Source of the DNA: Congeria kusceri
Lineage: Eukaryota; Mollusca; Bivalvia; Myida; Dreissenidae
DNA length: 64,000 nucleotides
Assembly (NCBI GenBank): GCA_027627225.1
Contig: CM051033.1
Coordinates: 47,270,016-47,334,015, forward strand
Direction: 5' to 3'
Shown: one piece after another, positions 20,184 through 31,218 of the stretch
Position numbering within the stretch: position 1 is the stretch's first letter
How the letters are laid out: every line of letters begins with the position of its first letter
Made by a program: the position numbers and the translations under genes
Notes under the pieces: model-generated
What the model was told of the DNA's origin: nothing
Databases searched by the model: none
The model's input: the letters and a program-made list of their open reading frames with translations, nothing else

Positions 20184-21177
20184 GTGAGTTCATTGACGTG
20201 CCTTTATATGATCTTACATTAGACCTACTGGTAGAAATAAACATATTTAATTATTGTTAAATACTCATAATGCAATGGCGCAAAGGATATGGTGTCTGCT
20301 TGGCGATCGGGAGATACATAGATACAGGAATCCAAACTTGTTAATGCAATCGCAATAATATGCATAACACTCAACGTGTCGACTAATCCGGATGTGGCCA
20401 AAATAGCCGATGGAGCGTATAGATTTGGGGTATCGATTGTAAGGACTTCGAGGCCTGTAAAGTAAAAAGTAGCCCTTACAATTTTGAATATATTTATTGT
20501 GGCACTTTCGATATCTTGGTAGATACATAGGTTTGTAGTCTGCAAAGTAAACGGTAGGTCACGCGATTCAATCTCTCGAAATCGCTCTACGAAAACAGAT
20601 ATCTACCAAGATATTAAAAATACGGAACATAACAACCACTAGTTCGGTTTATCTTGTGTTAACATGGAATTGCTGAAATTCAGTTTCATTCAAGCAAATG
20701 TGTCGTTTTTGTTAGAATGAGTGCATTCAATTTCTCTTTATTTTGGCTTCTTTCCTTTTCTCGCCAACAGTCTTTATATGCCGTCAGCGCATTGATAACA
20801 TCACTCATTGCATCGATAAAGAGGGACAATAATAATACCTGTAGGTCTGAAATGTGAAACCATTTAAAAAGTTCTAAGAATTAATGTTTACATTTTTGTC
20901 CATTTCCAAGTAAGCATTGTCATCGTATACCCACGCGGTCAAAGGAGTATTTCACGAAACACCCCGTATATTATTTAGACACATTAATTTACCCGTAAAT
21001 CTTGTTTGTATACTACAACACTAGAAGAGCCACCACGCCCCAAGTTTTCGGAATACTGTTCATTACTCATAACGAATTCTTGTACAATATCCGATAATGC
21101 ACTGTGTTTAATAAATATGTATCCTGTGTTAGTTCGAAGAATTCAAAATAGTTTTGTTGAAACTATATTTGAGGGTT
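20184..21177. other. Intron of the p24-like gene, unassigned
   Basis: A minus-strand open segment (20225-20545) preceded by an acceptor-like TTTACTTTACAG is visible, but I recognise no domain and no partner exon. No gene is called. Confidence 0.3.
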
Positions 21178-21425
21178 GTCGTGGGAAAACCGGGCTTAAT
21201 GCATGTGCATAAAATGTCATCCTGGATTAGCCTATGCAGTCCGCACAGGCTATTCCGAGACGGCACTTTCGGCTTTTATGGTATTTTCTGTTTCAAGGAA
21301 GTCTCTTCTAAACATCAATCAACTGTAGGCGGAAAGTGCATGCCTATCTTAGCCCTTTGCGGACTGCAAGGCTAATCCGGGACGACACTTAACGCACATG
21401 CATTAAGCCCGGTTTTGCCACGGCG
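21178..21425 (+). mobile_element. MITE, TCGTGGGAAAACCGG family, copy 1
   Basis: The element starts GTCGTGGGAAAACCGGGC and ends GCCCGGTTTTGCCACGGCG. Long imperfect terminal inverted repeats include the subterminal stem GGATTAGCCTATGCAGTCC / GGACTGCAAGGCTAATCC and the box ACGACACTT. An asymmetric centre (ATGGTATTTTCTGTTTCAAGGAAGTCTC) gives orientation; it is reversed relative to copies 2 and 3, judging from TTCATTGAA-CAGAAAATACCAT there. It lies in the intron before the last p24 exon. Confidence 0.8.
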
Positions 21426-22068
21426 TAACTCATTTGTATTTCTGACACATTATATAACATGGACGTTTAAGTAATATATGTCAGATTTCGCAGAAATACG
21501 GAGAATTTTTTTTAAATCCAAGACACATTTCTATTTTCTATTTTATTTTTTCGGGGGAAACTATTTTCGTATTTCTGACTCAAAATATTACATGGAGGTT
21601 CAAATAACATTTGTCAAAACTCGCATAAGTACGGAGAAGAAATATTAAACCAAGATACGTTTTTTATATAAAATATATATGTGTTAAAAAAACAACAATT
21701 TATTGATGGAATAGTAAAAAATGTACATACATAAAAAGGCAAAACATTTTTGGGCTACCGCTACACAGTTTCAGCAATATTTGAACTCAAGTCAACACAA
21801 TCGCGCGCACTTCAATAAAAACTTCCCTACGCTGCACAACTTAACAAGGACCGTCGTCGGGCATTTCGAGAGTAGTGCGGCCAAAGTAATAACACGCCAT
21901 CTATAAATATAATAACCAAGCTGAAGGGATGATGGGTATACTCCCATGGAAAAACATTTAGATTATATTTAGACTATTTAGAGTTAAGACAAAATTATAA
22001 TTGCCCATACAGGAATATGACCCCTTGAATGACCACGCCTATATAACGCCGCGTTTTCAGCCATGAAG
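21426..22068. other. Intron of the p24-like gene, unassigned
   Basis: AT-rich, with a loose duplication of TTTCGTATTTCTGAC-like segments near 21430-21620. No gene. Confidence 0.3.
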
Positions 22069-22140
22069 GAAACGATAAAGAACGTTCGGCAATCGATACC
22101 TACTTTCTAGAGCATCAGGCTTCGAGCCGCATGAATATGG
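22069..22140 (+). pseudogene. Broken copy of the last p24/TMED exon
   Basis: These 72 bases align with the start of the real terminal exon at 24070, at roughly 75-80 percent identity by eye, sharing ATAAAGAACGT, CAATCGAT and CGAGCCGCATGAA. A one-base deletion and an in-frame TAG (22108-22110) destroy the frame, and similarity stops after about 72 bases. It lies 2 kb upstream of the real exon, in the same orientation, within the preceding intron. This points to an old local duplication of the exon that lost function. Confidence 0.8.
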
Positions 22141-22203
22141 CACCATTTATTTAGATATAACATGAATAACGAATACAAAAAGTGTAACATAATAATGATA
22201 TTG

Positions 22204-22426
22204 GGCGTGTCGTGGGAAAACCAAGCTTAATTCATATGCAGTCTGCACAGGCTAATCCAGGACGGCGATTTCATACTACAGTGGATTTATGTTAAGAGGA
22301 GACTTCATTGAAGCAGAAAATACAATACAATCGGAAAGTGCCGTCCCGGATTAGCCTGTGCGGACAGGCTGATCCGTGACGACACTTTACGCACTTGCAT
22401 TTAGCCCGGGTTTCCCACGGCACGCC
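22204..22426 (-). mobile_element. MITE, TCGTGGGAAAACCGG family, copy 2
   Basis: Terminal inverted repeats GGCGTGTCGTGGGAA / TTCCCACGGCACGCC differ at one base. The interior stem AGTGCCGTCCCGGATTAGCC and the ACGACACTT box match the other copies. The left half is shortened, lacking the first stem copy. Strand is given relative to copy 1. Confidence 0.8.
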
Positions 22427-22496
22427 TCATATGTAGAAGTATGTTGAATAGAACAGACATTCCGTTTGGTTGATTGGTGTGAGTGGCTCGTTGTTT

Positions 22497-23530
22497 TTGC
22501 CATCAATGTCAAGGTCACTGTTACTAAAATATAAAAACGGCTTCCGCTCAATATCTTGAGATGCATTAAATTTTTTAATGAAACCTAATACATACATACC
22601 TTATATCGAGACCTCGCTTGGTATTGCCTATGGCGTGGGTGGAGTCAAGGTCAAGGCTACTGTTACTATAAATAGATAAACGGTTTTCTCAATAAATTAA
22701 GAACGCATTGAGATTTTTTAATGAAACTTCATACATAGATACCTTATATCGAGACCTCGCTTGGGTTTGCTTATGTGGTGGGTGGGGTCAAGGTCAAGGT
22801 CACTGTTACTAAAAATAGAAAATCGATTTCCGCTCAATATCTTGAGAACGCATTGAGATATTTTAATGAAACTTAATACATTGATACCTTATATCAAAGG
22901 GATTGCTTATGGGGTGGGTGGGGTCGAGGTCACCGTACCTAGAAATAGAAAAAACGGTTTTCGCTCAATAACTTGAAAACACATTGAGATATTTTATTTG
23001 AAACTTCACACATAGATACCTTATATCGAGACCTCGATTGGGATTGCATATGGGGGTGGGCGTGTTCAAGGTCACCGTTACTAAAAATAGAAAAACGGTT
23101 TCCGCTCAATATCTCGAGAACGCATTGAGATATTTTAATGACATTTAATACATAGATACCTTATATTGAGACCTCGCTTAGTAGTTAAATATGGGGTGGG
23201 TGGGTTTAAGTTAATGTCACTGTTACTAAAAATAGAAAAACGGTTTCCGCTCAATATGAGAAGACATTGAGATATCTTAATGAAACTTCATACATAGATA
23301 TCGTATGTCTAGACATCGCTTTGGATTGCATACGTGGTAGGTGGGGTCTAGGTCAAGGTCACCATTACTAATATACTAAACATATACAAACAGTTTCCAT
23401 TCAATAGCTTGAGAACACATTGAGATCTTTTAATGAAACTTTATATGTCGATACCTTATATCTAGACCTCGCTTGGGATTGCGTATGGGGTTGGTGGGGT
23501 CCATGTCAAGGTCACAATTACTAAAAAAAT
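22497..23530. repeat. Tandem array, ~145-bp unit, array 1
   Basis: About seven units, each with GAAACTTCATACATAGATAC, CTTATATCGAGACCTCGCTT, GGGATTGCATATGGGGTGGG, TCAAGGTCAAGGTCAC, TTACTAAAAATAGAAAAACG, TTTCCGCTCAATA and GAGAACGCATTGAGATATT. Units diverge by roughly 10-20 percent. The same unit makes a second array at 59130-59800. It lies in the last intron of the p24-like gene. Confidence 0.85.
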
Positions 23531-24069
23531 TATTTGCATGTTTCTTGTTTTAACTTTTTAAGACACATTGAAAATCATATATTTTTCGCTAGGTAGGGTC
23601 GGGTTGCCCGAAACACATACTTTTTTGGGGCCTAAGGCTGAACAATTATGTTTTATGTAGGTGATTTATAACCACACCTACTTAGGTCAAAGTCCGACAA
23701 ACACTGATGCCAAGACATTTTACAAGACATTTCCGTCTAACTATAATGTCCTGGCTTTCTGAATGACTAAACACATTTCTAATCAAATATCTTAGATAGG
23801 TCCATTCAAATGTCTTTAAATACAGATAACGCTGTATCGTCATTCCCATGAGACGTTAAACCGAGGTGAAGTGGTACTAGGTGCTTGACACCAGGCGCTA
23901 AAAGACCCAGGGTCGCCTCTGGAACGGGGCATCTACTTTATCTTGCACTATCCCCGTAACCCAACAAACAAATCTTCTGGGGCGATGGCCATATGTGAGA
24001 GATTGCCGGCGCACGCAATAAAAAATTCACTACACACACACATAACGTCGTATTTTTCTAATCTCGTAG
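23531..24069. other. Intron of the p24-like gene
   Basis: Contains an unclassified GC-richer segment (about 23850-23945, GAGGTGAAGTGGTACTAGGT and CCAGGGTCGCCTCTGG) that looks like part of a dispersed repeat, and ends in the acceptor of the last p24 exon. Confidence 0.35.
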
Positions 24070-24303
24070 GAAACCATAAAGAACGTGCAGCAATCGATCA
24101 CCGACTCTCTCGTGCACCAAGCCTCGAGCCGCATGAACGTGATCCGCGACTGGTACCTCATCACCGGGAACAACACGTACGTCCAGCGGATGTCCATCGC
24201 CATGTGCGTAGTCATAGTGGTCAGCTCTTGCGTCCAGGTGTACTTTGTACGTCGGCTGTTTAGAACCACCAACGTGACTTCAACTAAGAAACCCCGGGCG
24301 TAG
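24070..24303 (+). CDS. p24/TMED gene, terminal exon: coiled coil, membrane span, cytosolic tail
   Basis: The exon (77 codons plus stop) follows TTTCTAATCTCGTAG in phase 0. It encodes a helix with ETIKNVQQSI and QASSRMNVIRDW, a sequon in GNNTY, then one membrane span (AMCVVIVVSSCVQVYFV) and a short tail RRLFRTT...KKPRA. The R-x-x-x-x-D-W, N-N-x-x-V-x-x-x-S and Q-V-Y-x-[VL]-R-x-L-F pattern is that of p24/TMED C-termini, which load cargo into COPII and COPI vesicles. The tail has KK at positions -5 and -4 with P at -3, so it lacks a strict KKxx retrieval signal. TAG at 24301-24303 ends the frame. The family is firm; the subfamily is not assigned. Confidence 0.92.
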   Translation, partial: ETIKNVQQSITDSLVHQASSRMNVIRDWYLITGNNTYVQRMSIAMCVVIVVSSCVQVYFVRRLFRTTNVTSTKKPRA

Positions 24304-24534
24304 CTGTGACGTCCGTTGACAAACCCCGTATGATCGTGGCGATTTTGGATCTCCGAAATTTGGTTCAGATGTTCATGAGCATGTATTTTGTAGATGTATA
24401 GATTGTTGTGAGAATTTAGACCATTGTCCGTGTCTGTTGTTCAAATTGTTTAAATAAGTTTGGTTGCGATGTAACTTGTTCAGTTTTGATTGTACATGTA
24501 GCCTATTTGTTATTAAACTATATATGAATACCAA

Positions 24535-24540
24535 AATAAA
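24535..24540 (+). promoter_or_regulatory. Polyadenylation signal AATAAA
   Basis: AATAAA lies 232 bases after the stop of the p24-like gene in an AT-rich tract, a reasonable 3'-end signal. No cleavage site can be proved from sequence. Confidence 0.5.
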
Positions 24541-25237
24541 ATTGAAAATTAAAACAATATAATTATTTGTTTTAACAAGAGGTTGGAGAGTTTGTTTCCG
24601 AATAGGAAGCAATCTGGTTTAAATCTGGTATAACCTTTTTCGCATATATTGGAACTACATACAGGTAGTATATTTTAAGTGCGTAGAATATACCTATCTT
24701 GTTAAGATTTTGCAAAGGTGTGGTTTGAATGAAACTTGTTCCGTACCCGTGGGCTTCGAACCTGAATTTTGGGGTATGTACCCTACTGCGCATGCACGAT
24801 TGTGTTAAAACGATATAGACGATTCCTTAAATGCCAGCCATGAGGAAATGTATACGTCAATAATGTTAACCGATATTTGTTTGTAAAATAGGGGCAAACT
24901 ACAGCTTCGAAAATAATAAATATTCATACTTATAAATTGAACGTTCTTCAATCAGCGAACGAGACCTTGGTAATACTAACGCTTATTTTTCCAGTTTTAT
25001 GTACGTCACATTTTCTGTTGTGAGAATATTTTACTATTAAATCCATAAGTTTTTAACGTGCGTTTTTTTAGTAAAAACTCTGTTTGAAGTTTGAAATTTT
25101 GTAAAATCTTAAAACGTACATATTCCAATACTTGCGCAAAATAAACACAACGATACCCTGGTGTAAAAGTTCTTTTTTGTACAGGGATATTCGCTGTCAT
25201 ATTTTACGGCTATCCTGTACGTTCGAAGCAAAATGGA
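24541..25237. other. Unassigned spacer
   Basis: AT-rich DNA downstream of the p24-like gene; no recognisable gene or repeat. Confidence 0.3.
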
Positions 25238-25494
25238 GGCGCGTCGTGGGAAAACCGGACTTAATGCATGTGCGTAAAGTGCCGTCCTGGATTAGCCTGT
25301 GCGAACTGCACAGGCTAATCCAGGACGGCACTTTCCGCCTAAAGTGAATTTATGGTCAGAAGAGACTTCATTGAAACAGAAAATACCATAAAAGCGAAAA
25401 GTGCCGTCCCGGATTAGCCTGTGCGGACCGAATAGGCTAATCCGGGACGACACTTATCGCACATGCATTAAGACCGGTTTTCTCAAGACGCGCC
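25238..25494 (-). mobile_element. MITE, TCGTGGGAAAACCGG family, copy 3
   Basis: This is the best-preserved copy. GGCGCGTCGTGGGAAAACCGG at the left is mirrored by CCGGTTTTCTCAAGACGCGCC at the right. Each half holds its own hairpin: GGATTAGCCTGTGC...GCACAGGCTAATCC on the left, GGATTAGCCTGTGCGG...TAGGCTAATCC on the right. The centre reads AGAGACTTCATTGAAACAG, the same orientation as copy 2. The whole 257 bp can fold into a double-hairpin cruciform. Confidence 0.85.
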
Positions 25495-25639
25495 ACCATT
25501 TTTTTTAAGTACTACAATTCCCAATAAGCATGACACGAAAGTACAAAGGTGTGTCCAAACAATTAACAGTAGCCGGGTTTCTAAATGATAAAATCTAACA
25601 CATAATCTTCCTCATAAAACAGCAAAATAAAGGTGTTAT

Positions 25640-26130
25640 GAAACTAGGTTTTTGCAGTTAAAATATAATTATGGCATATGTTTAAAGGTATACACCCACT
25701 ATACAATATTATGAAACCAGGTTTTTGCAGCTATAAATATAATTAAGTCAAAAGTTTAAACGTAGAGAAAACTTAGGTTTTTTTTTTACAGCTAAGTATC
25801 ATATGGCGTAACGTTAAAGTTACAAAAACCTGAGTGCTTTTTACAGCTAAAGTATAATTTGGCTTAAGGTTAAAGTTACAGAAACATTAGTGTTTTGTAC
25901 AGCTAAAGTATAATATGGCGTAAAGTTAAAGGTACAGAAACATAAGTGTTTTGTACAGCCAAAGCATAATATGGCGTAAGGTTTAAGGTACAGAAACATT
26001 AGTGTTTTATACAGCTAAAGTATAATATCGCATACGGTTAAAGTTACCGAAACATTAGTGTTTTGTACCGCTTAAGTATTATATGGCGTAAGTTAAAGAT
26101 ACATAAACATTAGTGTTTTTTACATTGTAA
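25640..26130. repeat. Tandem array, ~57-bp unit
   Basis: About nine units carry ACAGCTAAAGTATAATATGG, CGTAAGGTTAAAG, TTACAGAAACATTAGTG and TTTTGTACAG. The first two or three units are longer and more diverged; spacing settles at 53-57 bases from 25785 on. No coding sense. Confidence 0.75.
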
Positions 26131-26384
26131 ACTATAATAATTTAGTGTATGCACAATAAAAATAACCTTTAAAAAATAAAGTCGCTGAAAAGTAAAAAGT
26201 AAATATTTCGTAAAATGTATAATGAGTTTGAATGGTAATGCGTCTTTAAATAACGACCTCCTTTCTAAATCTTTCTAAACTGCTTACAAATCATAACTTT
26301 CAAAAGAGATTTAGTGCAAACAGTTTAACAACGCTTAATATGCGTATATATACATAACAAAGCATATTTGAAAAAAATAAAAAT

Positions 26385-26500
26385 CCCACGGGATTGTTTT
26401 CCCCACACGAAATGTGGGAAAAAAATCCCATTGGAAAAATGAAAATCCGGTGGGAAAATGACAATCCCGTGGAAAAATAAAATATCCCATGGGAAAGCCA
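26385..26500. repeat. Local inverted repeats built on TCCCACGGGATT
   Basis: Short motifs AAATCCCACGGGATTG, TTTTCCCCACA/TGTGGGAAAA, AATCCCATTGG and ACAATCCCGTGG appear in direct and inverse order in about 115 bases, able to form small stems. Probably a relic of a dispersed repeat. Confidence 0.4.
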
Positions 26501-26520
26501 ATGTTGCACATAAATTTCAT

Positions 26521-27450
26521 TATGAAACGAATGTAAAATTTATGCGGAAAACATCAATTATTGATCACAATTTAACACATTAACGCATACTTTATGTAAA
26601 ATAGTTAAATCTGAAATCTAACAACAGTGAGAGGTGTGTCTCATTATAGAAACATAAATCGAAACCGCTCGGGTGTGTGCATCATTGCGTTTTTCATGGA
26701 ATATTACAGGTAATGCTCTAAGTATGCGAAACAACAATATTTAAACTTGTGTAATGATTATTTATAGTTACATAGTTGAGACTATCGAAATATACGGTTG
26801 TGTTTACTCTGTCAGACGAAACTCGGGAGACCGGAATTACAGAAAACAAAGGATTCCCTAAATTTTGATACCATGGATTTATCACTATTATTTTTGACGT
26901 AAGAAAGTTGTTTTTAATACGTTTTGGTTAAACCGTCATAAAGTAGTTCATATAAAATGATAAATGTTTGTTTGTTTGTTTTTTTTGCTCGAAAAACTAT
27001 GTAATACTATGTATAAGACATCAACACAGTAGAGTTGCGATTGAAGCTGTTTTCGTAATGAAATATGAGTATAATCATGTGAAAGCATATTTATTACTCA
27101 ATTGGGCATCAACATAACATTTGATAATATTTCTCAAATTCTTTGTTTAAATAACGTCCGTAAAATATAAGTTCATCAATGTAGACTTAGTGCAGGCGAA
27201 CGTTAATAAATATAAATAATAAATAAAACAAAAATAAAATATGTAACTGTGAACATCTAAATATGCCATTTTATAAATTGTTAAACTTGTTAGCAAAAGT
27301 GGGTGTTGTGGAAATAAAAGTACAATTCACCGCTGTTACAATACCAAAAGGTACAGTTTAGACACTGCGGAAATAAACAGCATTGAATAAAGGCTTATTC
27401 AACATTTATCATGACCATAGACGGCATAGAGGTGACATGAGAAATATGTT
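26521..27450. other. Unassigned AT-rich spacer
   Basis: No recognisable gene, RNA or repeat family. Confidence 0.3.
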
Positions 27451-27465
27451 ATTTATCTCGTGCGC

Positions 27466-27571
27466 TATCACGTGCGCACGTAATGCTACCACGTGCGCAC
27501 GTGATAGTTATAACGTGCGCACGCGGTAGCTATTACGTGCGCACGTGGTAGCATTACGTGTTCACGTGATA
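27466..27571. repeat. Palindrome with ACGTGCGCACGT boxes
   Basis: Arms 27466-27506 and 27531-27571 are 41-base near-perfect reverse complements (about three mismatches), with a 24-base centre. Within them the self-complementary box ACGTGCGCACGT or a one-base variant occurs four times, with CACGTG E-box cores. The interval is strikingly GC-rich in an AT-rich surrounding. It may be the terminal part of a foldback element or a protein-binding cluster. Confidence 0.75.
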
Positions 27572-27889
27572 AATGTTCTCTTGTCCCACTCTGCCACCAT
27601 ATATCAGTGAAATCTGCTTCAAATTTATCATAACACTGTCTTAGTCTGATTTCTATTCCTTGTTTAATTAATTAGACAGCATTTCGAATTGCACTTTGCA
27701 GTAGGTAAGCATTAGTTAAAAATGACCTACACAATTCAGCATTGCCTTTTCAGGTTTTGGATATGGATGAACAATGGTTTACTATTTTTCGGATTTGTAA
27801 AAATTTAGAGGCGGCGAATCCGTTAAACAACTGACGTGATAGTAATGGGAATCGAGAATAAATTAGTGTTTAGACTTAGATATTCTAGG

Positions 27890-28480
27890 GACATATTCTT
27901 CGGTGAATAATGGAAATGGAGAATAAATTAGTACATGTGAACCGACTAAATATTCTACATACTGCCATTTAGGGGACAATTTTCTTAGGTGAATAATGGA
28001 AATGGAGAATAAAATAGTACATGTGAATAATGTACATACTGCCATTTAGGGGACAATTTTCTTAGGTGAATAATGGAAATGGAGAATAAAATAGTACATG
28101 TGAATAGACTAAATATTCTACATTCTGCCATTTAGGGGACAATTTTCTTAGGTGAATAATGGAAATGGAGAATAAAATAGTACATGTGAATAATGTACAT
28201 ACTGCCATTTAGGGGACAATTTTCTTAGGTGAATAATGGAAATGGAGAATAAAATAGTACATGTGAATAGACTAAATATTGTACATACTGCCATTTAGGG
28301 GACAATTTTCTTAGGTGAATAATGGAAATGGAGAATAAAATAGTACACGTGAATAGACTAAATATTCTACATACTGCCATTAAGGGACATACTTTAGAGT
28401 GAATAATGGAAATAGAGAATAAATAAGTACATGTGAATAGACTTAAATATTCTACATACTGCCATTAAAGGGAAATAGTC
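27890..28480. repeat. Tandem array with alternating 77- and 86-bp units
   Basis: Seven units share GAATAATGGAAATGGAGAAT, AAAATAGTACATGTGAATA, ACATACTGCCATTTAGGGGA and CAATTTTCTTAGGT. Spacing of the CTGCCATT box runs 77, 86, 77, 86, 86, 85 bases. The short form lacks the GACTAAATATTC piece. The alternation shows that a long-plus-short dimer was amplified as one unit. Confidence 0.85.
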
Positions 28481-28908
28481 TTACAACTTTCAGGTTGTGA
28501 GGATTATGTTCCTTTGTAATGTTGTTGTATTTCTGTAATAATGTTGTTTGTTTCGCGTAAAAAAGTATACACTCAAATGCCTTAATAATAAAAAAACGTG
28601 GCGTTGTATATATATTAAAGATGTATATATATTAAAGATTTCTAATGAAAGCTAAATGCAGGTTGACTACATATTAGATATATTCTGTTTTATAATAGCA
28701 GACTGACTTTCTTTTTTCTTAGATATTACTATCAAAAAACTTTTATGGCGTTGATGTTTGTGAAATGTTGTGTAACACAACGGTGCAAACAATTAATAGC
28801 ATTTGGGCATTGCATAATATAACTAACACACATATTATATACTATTAAATTAAAATGACATCTTTTATTTTAATATTGTAATGCTTTGTTACACGGGACG
28901 TGTCGATT
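28481..28908. other. Unassigned AT-rich spacer
   Basis: Contains a small duplication of ATGTATATATATTAAAGAT near 28605-28640; otherwise nothing recognisable. Confidence 0.3.
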
Positions 28909-29282
28909 GTATGCCCCCACTTTAGAAGGGGGCATATAGATTTGCCCTTGTCCGTCCGTCCGTCCCGTCCCGTCCGTCCGTCGGATTTTTGTGTCGTCCA
29001 AAACTCAAAAAGTGTAACTGCTAGAGTGATGAAGCCTGTGCACCTGGGTATTTTGGTACAGTTTTTTTTACCGACATCAGCTGAGATATGGCCCTTTTTA
29101 GACTTGTGTCGCGCGTAAATCAAAAAGTATTGCTGCTAGACTGATGCAACTTTATAAACATATTAATCAGCATGTGGACTTGTGCACCTGGGTATTTTGG
29201 TGCAGTTTTTCCGCCATCAGCAGAGATTTGTGACAACCAGCGGAATGTGAGGGCACCCGTGTTCTACAGACACGTGTCTAGT
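28909..29282 (+). mobile_element. Dispersed element with terminal hairpins (ATGCCCCC...GTGTCTAGTT)
   Basis: It opens with a hairpin ATGCCCCC...GGGGGCAT and a CCGTCCGTCCGTCCCGTCC tract. It then has two diverged copies of a unit containing TGTGCACCTGGGTATTTTGGT and CATCAGC-GAGAT, and closes with GACACGTGTC followed by TAGTT. It is non-coding. A 3' hairpin directly before CTAGT recalls Helitron ends, but that link is inferred. Confidence 0.55.
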
Positions 29283-31046
29283 TACCGTATAAGTGATTTT
29301 AAACTGACGGTTGCTCATATCATGTAATATGAAAGCTTTACTTCAAGGTAAAAAGTAAAGAATTTTACAATAAAATGGTACCTTGATTATGTCTATGTAT
29401 TGAGAGAATAGTATTGCATTCAACAAAGCTAAAATTTAACGCCCCCCCCCCCCGCTATTTCAGCAATTACTAGTGCGTGAGCATTCACCGCGAGACACAG
29501 TGTACATTACCATAGCTTATTGTATATACGTATTATATTAATGTTTCTAATATTAATAATTATTGTATATACGTATTATATTCATGTTTCTAATATTAAT
29601 AATTTAAGGATTATTTTACACTTCATTAATAAATAAGAAGAATTGCTGCGGGTTTTCATTTTTTAAATTTCAAACCATTTGAAATTTTCAAATGGTATCA
29701 ACATTTGTATTTTCAAAATATATTATCTTGCTTTTCTAAACTAAGGAAGTTTTGTCACATTACGGGAAAACACCGTGTATCTGTTATCATATTTGTCAAT
29801 CAAACACTTTGTTTTGCAAAATATTGCCGAGTCATCGTCAGAACGTATTATTTATTAGGTTGTAATCTAGTAATTTAACTGAATTGTGTCTAAAGCGGAC
29901 ATCTTTCCTGATTATGTACTTGCATTACAAATCTCATGATATATGTCGGTATAAACATTTGAAGCTATTTTCTGTCAATAGCCTACATTAGGTTGCTACG
30001 TGTGTGGTGATTTTTACCCCAACACCGTTTAATTTAGCTTTACTTTTGTTTGTGCTTAGGGTTAATTCTTACTGTTTGTTTTGATAATAAAGAGTCCTTG
30101 GATTTCCGGTTTCGACCGAGAAATAATTAATGAGAAATAAACATAGAAAATTATCGGTGTGCGTTGTTTTACATCTTATTAGTTTAGATATATTGAATTA
30201 CGTTGATTACGATCAAAGCCCTGTTATACTGTTGAATAATTATGGTAGAGCATTAGTCCGTAAATGTCTATGGTATGACCTATGGAAATGTCCGAGTAAC
30301 CACGAATGTAAGGGTAGTATATAAGAGCGCGTTTTCTAACAGAATAGTCAGAATTGCTCCCGACCTCGTCAAGTGAACGTCGTATAAAATATTAAAGGTA
30401 ATTAAAAGTATATTATTGACAAAACACTAGGGACTTTGGGCGCTCTGAGGCTGGCAATCCTCTTCTTGCGACATATGGGCCATGTTAGCAGGATTCCTAC
30501 CCCTCAATAGCTCGGGTCGCTAGTAATCGATAATATATAAGTTCCATATCCCCGTTCCAAGACTCAAAGTCACTTCAAAGGTTCCATACCCAGGGTACAG
30601 GGTAATATAGCAACAAAACACCATACTCCTGTGTTCCAGACCCGGAGTATCGGGCAGTGTTTCAGTGGTTCGAGGTCAATACATGGTTCCATACCACAAT
30701 AAGGGTATCATATAAGACTCGAAGTTTGCTCGGGGTTATTGTTTAATACTATTTGATTCTAATTAATTTTCTGTTCAATATCAATCATTTTTCTACAATA
30801 AGAAACTCAGTAAGCAAGGTAGCTTGAGGAAAATTCTATATATATTTTGTTTTATTGGTTTTATGGTTTTGTTGTAATAACAAATAGTGTTCGCCATACT
30901 TGCATACCCGAAGCTCAGGCGAAACGTTACACCTGCAAATTGTTAACGCACCGTTAACGTACCGTAATGATATGTTGCGTTATGCAAGCAGAGATCATAT
31001 GTTGAGAAAAAATATAAACGGTGAGCTTAAGGCATGACTAAATTCC
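29283..31046. other. Unassigned stretch with simple repeats
   Basis: Holds a 13-C run near 29441, a 44-base tandem duplication (29519-29604, TATTGTATATACGTATTATATT), a perfect stem ACCATTTGAAA/TTTCAAATGGT near 29672-29695, and an unclassified GC-richer segment near 30430-30740 with TTCCATACCCAGGGTA-type sequence. No gene is supported. Confidence 0.4.
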
Positions 31047-31218
31047 ATCCGGGGATCGTGAGTTCGAACCCCAGCCCAGCCACATAACTTGTGGGGGGAT
31101 TGGTCATGAAATTATTTCTACGACCATTCTTCCCCTACCTCTGATTCAAGTAGGGCAATTGTTAGTTACTGGCATAGGTATGTGCACTTAGTATCGGTAA
31201 ACCGCTTAGATCGGCCAA
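31047..31218 (+). mobile_element. tRNA-derived SINE, 5'-truncated copy
   Basis: The copy starts inside the tRNA head (TCCGGGGATCGTGAGTTCGAACCCC, with the B box intact) and continues through the same body as the minus-strand copy at 5478-5690, to CGGTAAACCGCTTAGATCGG. Loss of the D-arm half and A box fits 5' truncation on reverse transcription. Confidence 0.75.

Noticed and set aside
20225..20545. A 106-codon minus-strand frame with an acceptor-like site, hydrophobic in the middle
   Set aside because: It lies within an intron of the p24-like gene on the other strand, no partner exon or family could be found, and a chance frame is as likely.
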